Assembly (NCBI GenBank): GCA_002400415.1
Contig: DGQP01000014.1
Span: 248,001-312,000, forward strand
Direction of reading: 5' to 3'
DNA length: 64,000 nt
Source: Chitinophagaceae bacterium UBA4411
GTDB lineage: Bacteria; Bacteroidota; Bacteroidia; Chitinophagales; Chitinophagaceae
This document shows, one piece after another, positions 16,040 through 25,574 of this stretch. The translations under genes and the position numbers were made by a program. Under the pieces are notes generated by a model. The model did not search any database and was not told where the DNA came from. It saw nothing but the letters and a program-made list of their open reading frames with translations. Position 1 is the stretch's first letter, and each line of letters opens with the position of its first letter.

Positions 16040-19000
16040 TCAATTCTGGTTCTGCTGCAAATTCCGGAAGTCAACACTTACCAGCTTACTTACACCGGGC
16101 TCCTGCATTGTTACACCATAGATCACATCCACCGTACTCATCGTTGTCTTATTGTGTGTAACAATAATAAACTGGGAGTTATCACTGAACTGGCGGATCA
16201 TATTGGTAAACTTGCTTACGTTGGCATCATCCAGCGGAGCATCCACCTCATCCAGTATACAGAACGGTGCCGGCTTGATGAGATAGATCGCAAACAAGAG
16301 AGCCGTTGCCGTTAAAGTTCTTTCACCACCACTCAACTGCGTCAATGAAGTGGGGCGTTTACCTTTGGGACGGGCAATCACTTCGATACCGGTATCCGCC
16401 AGGTTCTCCGGGTTTTCCAGTACAAGATCACAATGATCATCTTCTGTAAACAACGTCTTGAACACTTTAATGAAATTCTCTTTTACCTGGTTAAAGGTTT
16501 CCAGGAATTTCAGGTTTGCCGTTGCTTCCACTTCTTCAATGGTCTTCAACAGGCTGTCTTTGGCGTTCACCAGGTCATTCTTTTGCTCCACGATAAATTC
16601 ATACCGTTTCTTCATCTCAGTAAAAGCCTCAATAGCTGTCGGGTTCACCTCGCCAAGGTTTTCCAGCCGCTTCTTCATCCTGTCAGCCTTCTCCTGCAAT
16701 TCTTCCAGCGCCGTTTCTGATGTCCGCGCCTGGTCCAGGATATCTTCCAGTTTGATGCGGAACTCAACATCTAATCTCTCCTTCGTTCCTGCAAGTTGTA
16801 ATTTCAGTTCGTTCAGCTTGTCTTTGATAGCTGCCAGCAAATGTTCTACCTGTTCTTTGTCTTTTACTTTATGGCGAAGCTCACTTTCTTTTTCACTCAG
16901 CTGGTTCCGCAGGTTATAATAAGCCTGGTCCGCCTCATTCAATACAGATTGTTCATCCTCCCTTCTCCGGATCATTTCCAGCAAGGCGTCTTCAATATCT
17001 TTCAATGAATTGGCTGATTGCTCAATACTCATTGTAGTATCTGATAAACTGGTGGTATTGCTTTCGATCTGCTGGTTCAGATCGTTCAGTTGGTTCCGTT
17101 TAAAATCCAGTTCCTGTTTCAGGGCATTGATTTTACTCTGCTGCCGGGTCACACTCAGGTTAAACTCGTTATATTGTTGTGAAGCCTCGTTATATATTGC
17201 TTCAGCAGCTTTAAAGTTCTCATCAGCTTCAGCCAGTTTGGCGGTATAAGATTGCAATTGCTCGTTATATTCATGCAGCTGGTTTCTTACCCCTTCCACT
17301 GACTGATGTGTTTGCTGCATCTGGTGATTCAGCTCTTCCAGCCGATGCTGGCTGTTGGTCTGCATGGAATGCAGGTTTTCCAGCTTATTATGCAGGGAAA
17401 ATACCTGGTTGGTCAATTGCTGTATCTCTCTTTCCGTTTCCCTTAGTGCATTCTCACGCAGGTCTTCATTGAAAGCGATCACCTCATTATGCCTTGCCTG
17501 TATCTCGCTGCGGAGTTTTTCCACCACTTCGTCCTGGGCAGCAATCTCCTCCTGTAATTTTTCCAAATTTTTTACACGGCCAATCTTCTTTCCTTCAATC
17601 ATTCCCACACTTCCGCCGGTCAGGGAATATTTTCCCTTTACATATTTACCCGCCTTTTCGATAACCACAAAACCGTTGCTGTTTTGCAAAGCATCCTCAC
17701 TGTCAGCAATAAAAACATTTCCCAATAAATGTTCAGCCAGTTTCCGGTATTTCTCTTCCACATCCACCACGCTAAGGGCTGAAACAGCTCCTTCCAGCTG
17801 ATGAACAGAGGCATCAGCGCCTTTTTCGTTCACTTTATCCAGCAGGAAAAAATTGGCCTTCCCTTTTTTATTCTCATCGAGTAAACGAACTGCCTGTAAT
17901 CCCTCCTGCAGGTTGTTCACCACATAGTAGCTCAGGTAAGGCTCCAGCACATTTTCCAAAGCTGTCCTATATTCTTCTTTTACATAAAGAATATCAGACA
18001 GGATCGGCGATGTATAGTTCCAGTTGCTGTTATTGTGCAGGAATTTTACAGAATCCGGATAGCCTTCCATTGAATCAATCATGCTCTTCAGCAGATCATG
18101 TTCATTCTTTTTGGCATCCAGCTTTCTCGTTTCACCTGCCAGCTCATTACGGAGCGCTTCAACAATGGACTGCGTTTGTAATATCTGTTCTTTCGTGTTT
18201 TCCTGGTGCTGCTGTAATTGCTCCAGGTCCACTTTTTTAATGTTCAGTTCCTTTTCTTTGAGCAAACGTTCTTCGTCCAGGTGATGACGCTGCTCGTCTC
18301 TTTGTTTCCTTTCTTCTTCTATTTGCCCGATAGCTCTTTGTAAGTTTTGTACCGATGTATCCGCCACAGCCACTTTTTTCTCAGCATCAAACTGGTTCCG
18401 TTGCACCTGCTGGTATTCCCCCCTTAAGGAGTCTAATGTGCGGCGTTTTTCATCCAGCACTTCCCGCTGCACGGATACCTGGTTGTTCAGTTGCTGTAAT
18501 TGCTCGCTCAGCCCTTCCAGCGCCTTTGCTTCTTCGTCCACCTGCAATTGGGTAAAACCTATGCTTTCGTCAATTCCTTTTAACTGGCCGCCTGCTTTTT
18601 GTAAAAACTCTTTCAGGCTGCTTTCTCTTTCTTTGAGATATTCCAGCCGCTGGGCCGCCAGGTTTTTTTCATTCTCTTTGGTCCTTACCTGCTGCACCAG
18701 TTCGTTGAAAGCATGCTGCATGCTTTGCAATTGTCTTTCTTTTTCAATGAATGCCACTTTCTCCTGTTCCAGTGCTGCTTCTTCATTCGCTATCTCAGCT
18801 TCCATACGGATCTTCTTGTCGGTTTCCGCATCATGCTGTTCATTCAGTTCCTTGTAAGTCAGGTTAAATCCTTCCAGGGCAGCTTTAGCTAGTTCAATAC
18901 TGATCTCCCGGTAATCTTTTTTGATCTCGTGGTATTTCTCAGCTTTTTTTGCCTGGCTTTCCAGGGCTTTCAGCTGGTTATTGATCTCGAACAGCAGGTC

Positions 19001-19576
19001 TTCGATACGGGCCAGGTCCTGTTCGGTCGCATCCAATTTTTGTTTGGCTTCTTTTTTCCGGGTTTTATAGATGGAAATACCCGCAGCCTGCTCCAGCATC
19101 CGGCGGCGGCTGTTGTCTTTATCTTTGATCAGGTCATCCACCATGCCTAATTCGATAATGGCATAACTATCCGTGCTCACACCCGTATCCATGAACAGGT
19201 TCTGGATATCTTTCAGGCGGCATTGCACATCATTCAGCCGGTATTCCGATTCTCCGCTTTTATAAAATTTACGGGTAATCGTTACGGTACTGAATTCAGT
19301 CGGCAGGAGGTTCTTGGTGTTCTCAAAAGTCAGGCTTACCTCAGCCAGGCCGGAGGCACTGCGGGTCTTGGAACCGTTGAAGACAAGGCTGTCTAAGTTC
19401 TCACTCCGCAGGTGGCTGATCTTCTGTTCCCCGATCACCCAGCGGATACTGTCCACGATATTGGATTTACCGCAACCGTTTGGTCCAACAATGCCGGTAA
19501 TATTGTCGTCAAAATTGACAATTGTCTTGTCGGCAAAACTTTTGAACCCCTTGATTTCTAAGCTCTTTAATCTCAC
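16040..19576 (-). CDS. smc: Chromosome segregation protein SMC
   Basis: The protein is the core ATPase of the condensin complex and organises and segregates the nucleoid as a coiled-coil dimer. The N-terminal head has FKSFADKT and Walker A GPNGCGKSN. Long coiled coils flank a hinge (around 500-660), and the C-terminal head has the signature LSGGERTLTATALLFA and Walker B FCILDEVDAPLDDANV. About 1178 residues is normal. There is no ATG: the reading frame opens at TTG 19585 directly after a stop, and GTG at 19576 yields MRLKSLEIKGFK, the usual family start, so I chose GTG. No scpA or scpB is adjacent, as is common in this phylum. Confidence 0.97.
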   Translation of the reverse strand: MRLKSLEIKGFKSFADKTIVNFDDNITGIVGPNGCGKSNIVDSIRWVIGEQKISHLRSENLDSLVFNGSKTRSASGLAEVSLTFENTKNLLPTEFSTVTITRKFYKSGESEYRLNDVQCRLKDIQNLFMDTGVSTDSYAIIELGMVDDLIKDKDNSRRRMLEQAAGISIYKTRKKEAKQKLDATEQDLARIEDLLFEINNQLKALESQAKKAEKYHEIKKDYREISIELAKAALEGFNLTYKELNEQHDAETDKKIRMEAEIANEEAALEQEKVAFIEKERQLQSMQHAFNELVQQVRTKENEKNLAAQRLEYLKERESSLKEFLQKAGGQLKGIDESIGFTQLQVDEEAKALEGLSEQLQQLNNQVSVQREVLDEKRRTLDSLRGEYQQVQRNQFDAEKKVAVADTSVQNLQRAIGQIEEERKQRDEQRHHLDEERLLKEKELNIKKVDLEQLQQHQENTKEQILQTQSIVEALRNELAGETRKLDAKKNEHDLLKSMIDSMEGYPDSVKFLHNNSNWNYTSPILSDILYVKEEYRTALENVLEPYLSYYVVNNLQEGLQAVRLLDENKKGKANFFLLDKVNEKGADASVHQLEGAVSALSVVDVEEKYRKLAEHLLGNVFIADSEDALQNSNGFVVIEKAGKYVKGKYSLTGGSVGMIEGKKIGRVKNLEKLQEEIAAQDEVVEKLRSEIQARHNEVIAFNEDLRENALRETEREIQQLTNQVFSLHNKLENLHSMQTNSQHRLEELNHQMQQTHQSVEGVRNQLHEYNEQLQSYTAKLAEADENFKAAEAIYNEASQQYNEFNLSVTRQQSKINALKQELDFKRNQLNDLNQQIESNTTSLSDTTMSIEQSANSLKDIEDALLEMIRRREDEQSVLNEADQAYYNLRNQLSEKESELRHKVKDKEQVEHLLAAIKDKLNELKLQLAGTKERLDVEFRIKLEDILDQARTSETALEELQEKADRMKKRLENLGEVNPTAIEAFTEMKKRYEFIVEQKNDLVNAKDSLLKTIEEVEATANLKFLETFNQVKENFIKVFKTLFTEDDHCDLVLENPENLADTGIEVIARPKGKRPTSLTQLSGGERTLTATALLFAIYLIKPAPFCILDEVDAPLDDANVSKFTNMIRQFSDNSQFIIVTHNKTTMSTVDVIYGVTMQEPGVSKLVSVDFRNLQQNQN

Positions 19577-19810
19577 AGTTTTCAAATTTTAAGTCAGGCG
19601 GCGAATATAAGGCAAAGGTCAGGAATAATCGGTTTGTCCAGGGGGCATTTATTCACAATGAGGGGCTAAAAATGTGAGAAGAAAATGGCCTTAAAAGGCA
19701 ATTATCTCCAATACAGAAAAACATCCATTCTATGCGATCAACACTCTTTGACCGGGCTTGACGAATTTCTGAGAAACTGAAAATTTGATCTGTTGAAGTA
19801 TCTTTCGGTC

Positions 19811-20242
19811 ATGAATGAGGAACTTTTTCAAATTAAGCTGGATGAGACCGGGAAAAACCTGCTGATCCGGATTAGACAGTGGGCCAGGTTCCTGTATATA
19901 TGCTGTGTACTGACATGTTTTTTTGATTTAATTAATGCTTACCTCGGAATTAAATCGTTTTTAAAATATACAGACAGATATGATGATTACATGAAATTTT
20001 CTGTAATCTTCAATATCATATTTCTATTTATTTATGCTATTTTATTACCGATACAGGCTTATTATTTCTTTTCCTTTTCCAGAAAAGCTAGTAAGGCAAT
20101 GCAGTATGAGGATAGCATTGGCTTTAATCATTCTTTTAAATGGTTGCTGAAACATATCATAACTGCCGGTATTTTATTCACCCTGAATAGTGTCTGGGCT
20201 TTTGTTTATAGTATCCGGGAATTCTACTTCTTGAGCCAATAA
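19811..20242 (+). CDS. Small membrane protein, unknown function
   Basis: The start at ATG 19811 (MNEELFQIKLDETGKN) is chosen over the TTG at 19793; 143 residues. Three hydrophobic helices are likely: LYICCVLTCFFDLINAYL, SVIFNIIFLFIYAILLPI and a last one at IITAGILFTLNSVWAFVYS. A hydrophilic loop carries SRKASKAMQYEDSIGFNHS. The layout recalls the DUF5362-like small membrane proteins of Bacteroidota, but I cannot confirm the family. It is convergent with the hydrolase gene, with a 6-nt gap between the stops. Confidence 0.65.
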   Translation: MNEELFQIKLDETGKNLLIRIRQWARFLYICCVLTCFFDLINAYLGIKSFLKYTDRYDDYMKFSVIFNIIFLFIYAILLPIQAYYFFSFSRKASKAMQYEDSIGFNHSFKWLLKHIITAGILFTLNSVWAFVYSIREFYFLSQ

Positions 20243-20248
20243 CAAAAA

Positions 20249-21097
20249 CTATCTCTCAATCACTCCCACCAACAAAGGCCAGAGATCTCTTTCAAATTTT
20301 TTCCTGAAAATGCCCATATGCCCCACCTTATGCCGGGTGTGTTTTTCCACCGGTAGTTTCAGTATCTCCTGCGGGGCATTGGGAAAGAATTTCATCATCA
20401 GCGGGACTGTTTTATCGTTGGCAATAAAATCATCGCTGGTATAGACAGCCGTGATCGGTGTGGTGAAATGATAGAACCGGTCGGCCTGTATTTTTTTCTC
20501 CAGGAATTTCATAAAATAGTTCTTACTGATACACCATTGTCTCCACTCCAAAATGATGTTCTTTGGCAGGTCTTCTCCCCAGCCGATCTTACGCATTGTA
20601 CCATAACCATGCATTTTGATCAGCAGCGGTCCGATCACATACCATAAAGCACAAACGGTAATATTTCTCGGGAAAGGAAAATAGCCCCAATAACCCACCG
20701 CCGCGTTAATAGCAATCACTTTTTTTATATGTTGCTTCTTTTCCAGGAAACCGACTAACTGCGCCCCGATACTGTGACCCACCCAGATGATATCAGTATG
20801 CCTGCGTTCATCCACCATATAATTCAATACAGCGTTCATATCCTTGGTACCCCATTCATGCATATACGATGCAGATGTCTTCAGGTTATTGGGAGCAGAT
20901 TCTCCAATTCCCCTGTAATCATACAGCAACACTGTATAGCCGTTCTGTACCAGGTAGCGGGAGAAATTGATATAAAATTCTTTTTTAACACCAGTAGCAG
21001 AACTTAGTACAATAACACCAATACTTTCCCCGACCGGCCTTGCATACACAGCGCCCAGTTGGTACCCGTCTTCTGCCGTAATCATTATCTTAAGCAT
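20249..21097 (-). CDS. Alpha/beta-fold hydrolase
   Basis: The 282-residue protein has no signal peptide. The Ser nucleophile is in WVGHSIGAQL, with LLYDYRGIGESA upstream (oxyanion/strand region) and a likely Asp in AVYTSDDFIAND and His in GHMGIFRKK. The N-terminus (MLKIMITAEDGYQLGAVYARP) is like that of YheT- and serine-aminopeptidase-type hydrolases. It probably hydrolyses an ester or acyl substrate in the cytosol; the substrate is unknown. It is followed upstream, after 16 nt, by the PorT-like gene on the same strand. Confidence 0.85.
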   Translation of the reverse strand: MLKIMITAEDGYQLGAVYARPVGESIGVIVLSSATGVKKEFYINFSRYLVQNGYTVLLYDYRGIGESAPNNLKTSASYMHEWGTKDMNAVLNYMVDERRHTDIIWVGHSIGAQLVGFLEKKQHIKKVIAINAAVGYWGYFPFPRNITVCALWYVIGPLLIKMHGYGTMRKIGWGEDLPKNIILEWRQWCISKNYFMKFLEKKIQADRFYHFTTPITAVYTSDDFIANDKTVPLMMKFFPNAPQEILKLPVEKHTRHKVGHMGIFRKKFERDLWPLLVGVIER

Positions 21098-21113
21098 ATT
21101 AATTCCCTCTGCA

Positions 21114-21719
21114 TTATTTTTTATTCAATAAAAAACTATACCCCAGCCTGAAGCTGAAATAGCGATTATGTATTTCGTTATCGGTAGTTTTCAAAATATT
21201 TGTAAGACCGGTATGATAGCGCCCACCCGCAAATACACCATTAGCAAACCGGTATTCCATTCCAAAAAGGCCATACAGGTCATTTGTCCGGATCATTCCA
21301 TCAAAATCTATGTTAAGGTTACCTGTTGTTTTAGCCAGGGCTTTTCTTTTTATACCCAGCTGGGTTCCCGCAAAAAAACTGAGGTTAGGTGTGCCATATA
21401 ATTTCAGGAACAAGGGAATCGTGAAATAATCAATCCTCACAGAATTATATACAATTGCATTGGCAGACTGACCGATAGACCCGACACCCTGCGTGGAATG
21501 ATTCAATTCCAGTTGCAGGGAAATAACGGGGGTGATAACTGCTTCGGCAAATACTCCTCCGGCAATGTTGTTTGTGTAAAACAATGGGGCCCCGCTAGCA
21601 CCGGTAATCGTAACCCGCGAAGCATCAATGCCTGCCGACAAACCTGCCCTCAGCAGTTGGGCAGTTACAGGAAGAAGAGACACGAATAATAAAAAAGCAA
21701 CAATAACAATACGCTTCAT
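21114..21719 (-). CDS. PorT-family outer-membrane beta-barrel protein
   Basis: The 201-residue protein has a signal peptide (MKRIVIVAFLLFVSLLPVTAQ). Eight or so amphipathic strands alternate with turns; typical are LRAGLSAGIDASRV, SLQLELNHS, IDYFTIPLFLKLYG, FFAGTQLGIKRKA and FSFRLGYSFLLNKK. The overall design fits the porin-family/PorT-like barrels (PF13568 type) of Bacteroidota. It is a likely outer-membrane structural or assembly factor; no T9SS neighbour shows it is PorT itself. It is the first gene of a probable two-gene transcript with the alpha/beta hydrolase. Confidence 0.85.
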   Translation of the reverse strand: MKRIVIVAFLLFVSLLPVTAQLLRAGLSAGIDASRVTITGASGAPLFYTNNIAGGVFAEAVITPVISLQLELNHSTQGVGSIGQSANAIVYNSVRIDYFTIPLFLKLYGTPNLSFFAGTQLGIKRKALAKTTGNLNIDFDGMIRTNDLYGLFGMEYRFANGVFAGGRYHTGLTNILKTTDNEIHNRYFSFRLGYSFLLNKK

Positions 21720-22081
21720 AAATAAGGTTTTTAGTATGACAATAAAATCCCGTTCCGTTTCCCGCTGGTTACAGACCGGTTAATGTTTGGGCAGATAAAT
21801 CCTGCAGTGGTTAGTGAAAGGTTGTTGTGTGGTAGTTGCTAATAATCAAACCGGATTGCAAAAATCAGGTATTAAAAATGTAATGTCCAAATCCCCGGGC
21901 AAAAATCCCCCCTTTACGGGAGGGCTTCCGGGCTTATTCAAAATCCTTTACCGGCTCTGATGATCACCGAATTAAAAACAACTTATACCTGAATTAAATT
22001 AACATAAGAACGTGTACTGATTCTGTATTATCGCTGTATATCATTTAATTTTAAGTAATGAACTTAATGTAATTGCTATTT
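21720..22081. other. 362-bp divergent intergenic region
   Basis: This gap separates the PorT-like gene (minus) from the glycerate kinase gene (plus) and must hold both promoters. I see no perfect TAnnTTTG box. A G/C-rich imperfect hairpin, CCCCCC-TTTACGG-GAGGG, lies at about 21906-21925 with GCTTCCGGGCTT beside it. No ORF or RNA gene is evident. Confidence 0.4.
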
Positions 22082-23392
22082 ATGACCCCAAGAGAATATT
22101 GTAAACAAATTTTTCAGGCTGCGGTAGCTGCGGTACATCCTGGTGAATTAATTCCACAATTTCTTGAATTGAACGGGAATGTATTGCGTATAGGAAAGGA
22201 GCTTATTCCATTAACAGCATCCACGAGGGTTTTTGTAATCGGCTCCGGTAAAGCCAGCGCCTTTATGGCAAAGGCTGTAGAAAAAATTGCAGGAAGTCAT
22301 ATAACCGGCGGATTTATCGTTACAAAATATGATCATGCTGTGAAGCTTGGCAGTATTGAATGCCTGGAGGCTGCACACCCGGTCCCTGATCAAAACTGTG
22401 TTATTGCAGTTGAGAAAACAAAAACTTTATTGCAAAAAGCTGGTCAGGAAGATATCATTATCTGCCTGCTAAGCGGCGGAGCATCTGCCTTGTGGACTGA
22501 CTTACCCGGTAGCATCAGTTTGGAAACACTGCAAGCAACAACAGACCTGTTGTTGCAATGTGGCGCTGAAATAGCCGAAATAAATACAGTACGCAAACAT
22601 CTTTCCGGTATCAAAGGAGGGCAATTACTTACTTATGCTCCCGGCTCAAAATGGTTTTCCCTGATCATCTCAGATGTTCCCGGAGATATGCTAACAATTA
22701 TTGCGAGCGGTCCAACGATAGCCGATACCAGTTCCTTTGAAGATGCTAAAAAGATTTTTGAGAAATATAACCTGGAGAACAGGCTTCCGGTTGCTGTTTT
22801 ACAGTATATACGAAACGGGATTAACGGCATTATCCCGGAAACCGTAAAACCCGGAAACCCGGTTTTAAACAAATGCAGCAACCTCCTGATTGGTTCCAAT
22901 GCAATCGCTTTGGCCGCTGGCAAAAAAGAAGCAGAAAAGCTGGGTTTTAATACGCAGATAATTGACCATAATTTGCAGGGCGATGCTGGTGCCATAGCTA
23001 AAAAATTGTTTAGCTTCTATTCAGATTACAAAGGGAGAAGACCCGCCTGCTTCCTGACAGGCGGGGAAACCACTGTAACTGTTACGGGTAAGGGAAAAGG
23101 CGGGCGTAACCAGCATATGGTATTAGAAATGCTGAACGAAATGATCAGCAAAGAAGATATACGGTTAAGTTTTTTAGCTGCGGGGACAGACGGAACAGAT
23201 GGCCCAACTGATGCAGCAGGTGCTTTTGCTGATCAGCAGACTATTACTAATGCAGGAAAAAAAGAACTGGCCCTGCCCGGCTTCCTGTCAGAACATGATG
23301 CTTACCATTTTTTTGAGAAAACAGGAGATTTATTAAAAACCGGCAGCACCGGTACCAATGTTATGGATATTACTGTTGCTATTCTCAGTTAG
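22082..23392 (+). CDS. Glycerate 2-kinase (DUF4147/MOFRL family)
   Basis: The 436-residue cytosolic enzyme phosphorylates D-glycerate at carbon 2 with ATP. The start is ATG 22082 (MTPREYCKQIFQAAV); TTG at 22073 is less likely. The N-terminal glycerate-kinase domain has VIGSGKASAFMAKAVE, AHPVPDQNC, LLSGGASALWTD, the TVRKHLSGIKGGQL block and SDVPGD; the C-terminal MOFRL domain has CFLTGGETTVTVTGKGKGGRNQHM and AAGTDGTDGPTDAAGA. These are the type-2 glycerate kinase motifs (TtuD/GLYCTK). The MocA-like oxidoreductase gene starts 33 nt after the stop, so the two are probably one operon of sugar-acid catabolism. Confidence 0.95.
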   Translation: MTPREYCKQIFQAAVAAVHPGELIPQFLELNGNVLRIGKELIPLTASTRVFVIGSGKASAFMAKAVEKIAGSHITGGFIVTKYDHAVKLGSIECLEAAHPVPDQNCVIAVEKTKTLLQKAGQEDIIICLLSGGASALWTDLPGSISLETLQATTDLLLQCGAEIAEINTVRKHLSGIKGGQLLTYAPGSKWFSLIISDVPGDMLTIIASGPTIADTSSFEDAKKIFEKYNLENRLPVAVLQYIRNGINGIIPETVKPGNPVLNKCSNLLIGSNAIALAAGKKEAEKLGFNTQIIDHNLQGDAGAIAKKLFSFYSDYKGRRPACFLTGGETTVTVTGKGKGGRNQHMVLEMLNEMISKEDIRLSFLAAGTDGTDGPTDAAGAFADQQTITNAGKKELALPGFLSEHDAYHFFEKTGDLLKTGSTGTNVMDITVAILS

Positions 23393-23424
23393 TGAACCTT
23401 TTAATGAAAAATATTAAATAAGAT

Positions 23425-24801
23425 ATGTCCTTACGTCAATTCATCAGCGCAAGAAAGATTCTTCGTCCATTTCAATTAATAAAAGATTCTGCAACTATCG
23501 GATGGAATGAAATGGCCTCATTATTTGGATTGAATGATGATGTTTTTCATAACCCCGCCCATAAAAAGATTGACAAACCTGTTACAGCTATTTTGATAGG
23601 CGCCGGCCACCGGGGCACTATTTATAGTGACTATGGACGTCAATTCCCCGGTGAACTAAAGATTGCAGGTGTTGCCGATATTAATCCGGAAAGAAGAAAG
23701 CGGTTTGCACGAATACACAAATTGGACGACACGGTTTGCTTCGATAACTGGGAGGAAGTGTTTGCCCGTGAAAAATTTGCAGATGCAGTTATCATTGCCA
23801 CACCTGATTCATTGCATACCCGTCCGTGCCTGGCTGCCCTGGAAAAAGGTTATGACATTTTACTTGAAAAACCTATCGCAACGACAGAAGAGGAATGCCG
23901 GCTTATTTTACAAAAAGCAAAGGAAACAAAAAGAATTGTGGGCGTTTGCCATGTTTTACGCTATACTCCTTACTTCCGGGAGCTAAAGGAAGTAATTGAT
24001 GCAGGATTGATCGGGGATATTATCAGCATCCATCATATGGAACCGATTGAGCATATCCATATGAGTCACTCCTACGTCAGGGGAAACTGGAAGAACAGCA
24101 AGAATACAGCTCCTATAATCCTTGCCAAATCTTCACATGATACAGACATCATCCGCTGGCTGGTCAATAAGCCGGTACACGATGTACATTGTTTTGGCAA
24201 TCTCCGTTGGTTCACCAATTCCAATGCCCCGGAAGGAAGTACTGACCGTTGCATAGATGGTTGTAAAGTTGAGCGGGATTGTCCCTATTCTGCGCTGCAG
24301 ATATATTTCCGGGACCGGAAACGTCTCTATGTCTTCGATCTTCCGGATCAAAAAAGTAAATGGGATGAATATATCCTGGAACAGCTGAAGGTTACAGACT
24401 ATGGTCGTTGTGTTTACAAAATGGATAACGACCAGCCCGATCATCTTACTGTAAATATGTTATTTGAAAATGGCGTCACAGCCGGTTTCTCAATGGAAGC
24501 CCATGTATCTTATGAAGGAAGAAGAACCCGGATTATGGGATCTGAAGGGGATATCACCGGCGATATGGAGAGTTTCGTGATGACCCGTTTTAAATCCCGG
24601 AAAAAAACTTCCTGGTCGTTGAAGACAGATGCCCATGGTGGTGGCGACCACCGCCTGGTGAGGGATTGGCTGCAGGCGGTATACCAGCAGGACGTTAGCC
24701 TTCTTAGTTCATCTATTGATGTTTCCGTAGAAAGTCACCTTGTGGCTTTTGCTGCGGAACGAAGCCGGTTAAAAAGAACAATCGAAGACATTAAGATATA
24801 G
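23425..24801 (+). CDS. Gfo/Idh/MocA-family oxidoreductase
   Basis: The 458-residue NAD(P)-dependent enzyme acts on a sugar or polyol. The Rossmann motif is AILIGAGHRGTIYSDYG (about residue 55), with ATPDSLHTRP, the catalytic-type ILLEKPIATTEEECR and the substrate segment KSSHDTDIIRWLV. The N-terminal 50-residue extension before the Rossmann fold (MSLRQFISARKI...) is unusual and could be a membrane- or partner-binding helix. A cysteine-rich insert (CIDGCKVERDCPYSA) occurs in some members of the family. The exact reaction is unknown. The partner glycerate kinase suggests the pair converts a hexonate or glycerate-yielding sugar. Confidence 0.93.
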   Translation: MSLRQFISARKILRPFQLIKDSATIGWNEMASLFGLNDDVFHNPAHKKIDKPVTAILIGAGHRGTIYSDYGRQFPGELKIAGVADINPERRKRFARIHKLDDTVCFDNWEEVFAREKFADAVIIATPDSLHTRPCLAALEKGYDILLEKPIATTEEECRLILQKAKETKRIVGVCHVLRYTPYFRELKEVIDAGLIGDIISIHHMEPIEHIHMSHSYVRGNWKNSKNTAPIILAKSSHDTDIIRWLVNKPVHDVHCFGNLRWFTNSNAPEGSTDRCIDGCKVERDCPYSALQIYFRDRKRLYVFDLPDQKSKWDEYILEQLKVTDYGRCVYKMDNDQPDHLTVNMLFENGVTAGFSMEAHVSYEGRRTRIMGSEGDITGDMESFVMTRFKSRKKTSWSLKTDAHGGGDHRLVRDWLQAVYQQDVSLLSSSIDVSVESHLVAFAAERSRLKRTIEDIKI

Positions 24802-24866
24802 AAGACTTTAACAAATGTTTTTTCCTTAAACCCTTTTTTTGAATGCAGCCTTTCTATTTTTAACGA

Positions 24867-25574
24867 ATGAACAGGCTGCTTCAAACCATTCTCTTATTAA
24901 ATATATTCAGCTTATGTGCTGATGCGCAGCCGGCCATTTTACATGGTAAAATTTATGACCGGATCACCGATTCCGTACTGGCAGGCATTACTGTTTTCAA
25001 CAGGACAAACAAGTCATTCAGTGTATCTGCAAAAGACGGAAGTTACAGTATTGCTGCCGGCGAAGGTGATAAGATTATGTTCACAGCATCCGGCTTTAAA
25101 ACCGATTCTGTTATCGTAACATTTGGTCATCTTCTCACTCAATATGACGTCAGCCTTTCAGTCCGTTATGTCTCGCTGGGAGGTATCACCCTTAACAGCA
25201 GTTACCGTGCAGATTCACTTGAACGGCGGAATATTTACAGGTATTATTTTGACAGCCTGAAGAACATCACAGGAGGGAACCGTCCCACTGATGGCGTTGG
25301 CATCAGTATTAGCCCCCTCAGTTATTTTTCCAGTAAAGCAAAACAGCAAAGGGAGTTAAAAAAACGATTACTGAAAGAAGAAAGAGAGTCCTATATCGAC
25401 CGGGCATTCCCGGCTGAATGGGTGGAACGGCTCACCAATCTGCATGGTGATTCATTGCGGCTGTTTATGTACCGCTTCAGACCCTCATATAACTTTTGCA
25501 GGAAAACAGAACGGGCTGATATGATTGTTTATATCAGTGACAAACTGAAAGAATTCAGAAAACCTAAACCATGA
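24867..25574 (+). CDS. Carboxypeptidase-regulatory-like domain protein
   Basis: The 235-residue protein has a signal peptide (MNRLLQTILLLNIFSLCADAQ) and a CarboxypepD_reg-like domain (about 23-100): HGKIYDRITDSVLAGITVFN, SVSAKDGSYSIAAGEGDKI, FTASGFKTDSV. The C-terminal half is helical and charged (SYRADSLERRNIYRYYF, SSKAKQQRELKKRLLKEERES). It is likely periplasmic or outer-membrane associated; similar stand-alone domains occur throughout the phylum without a known role. Its TGA is followed immediately (0 nt) by the stop codon of the next gene on the other strand. Confidence 0.8.
   Translation: MNRLLQTILLLNIFSLCADAQPAILHGKIYDRITDSVLAGITVFNRTNKSFSVSAKDGSYSIAAGEGDKIMFTASGFKTDSVIVTFGHLLTQYDVSLSVRYVSLGGITLNSSYRADSLERRNIYRYYFDSLKNITGGNRPTDGVGISISPLSYFSSKAKQQRELKKRLLKEERESYIDRAFPAEWVERLTNLHGDSLRLFMYRFRPSYNFCRKTERADMIVYISDKLKEFRKPKP

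Noticed and set aside
16433..19592. Several plus-strand frames opposite smc
   Set aside because: They are antisense to an intact SMC with all ATPase motifs. The Ser/Phe-rich products are reverse complements of coiled-coil codons.
21890..21940. GC-rich hairpin as a terminator
   Set aside because: It lies between two divergent starts, so nothing should terminate there; pairing is imperfect.
23950..24330. Iron-sulfur site in the MocA-type oxidoreductase
   Set aside because: The CxxxC...DCPYSA segment is a family insert; spacing does not fit a ferredoxin motif.
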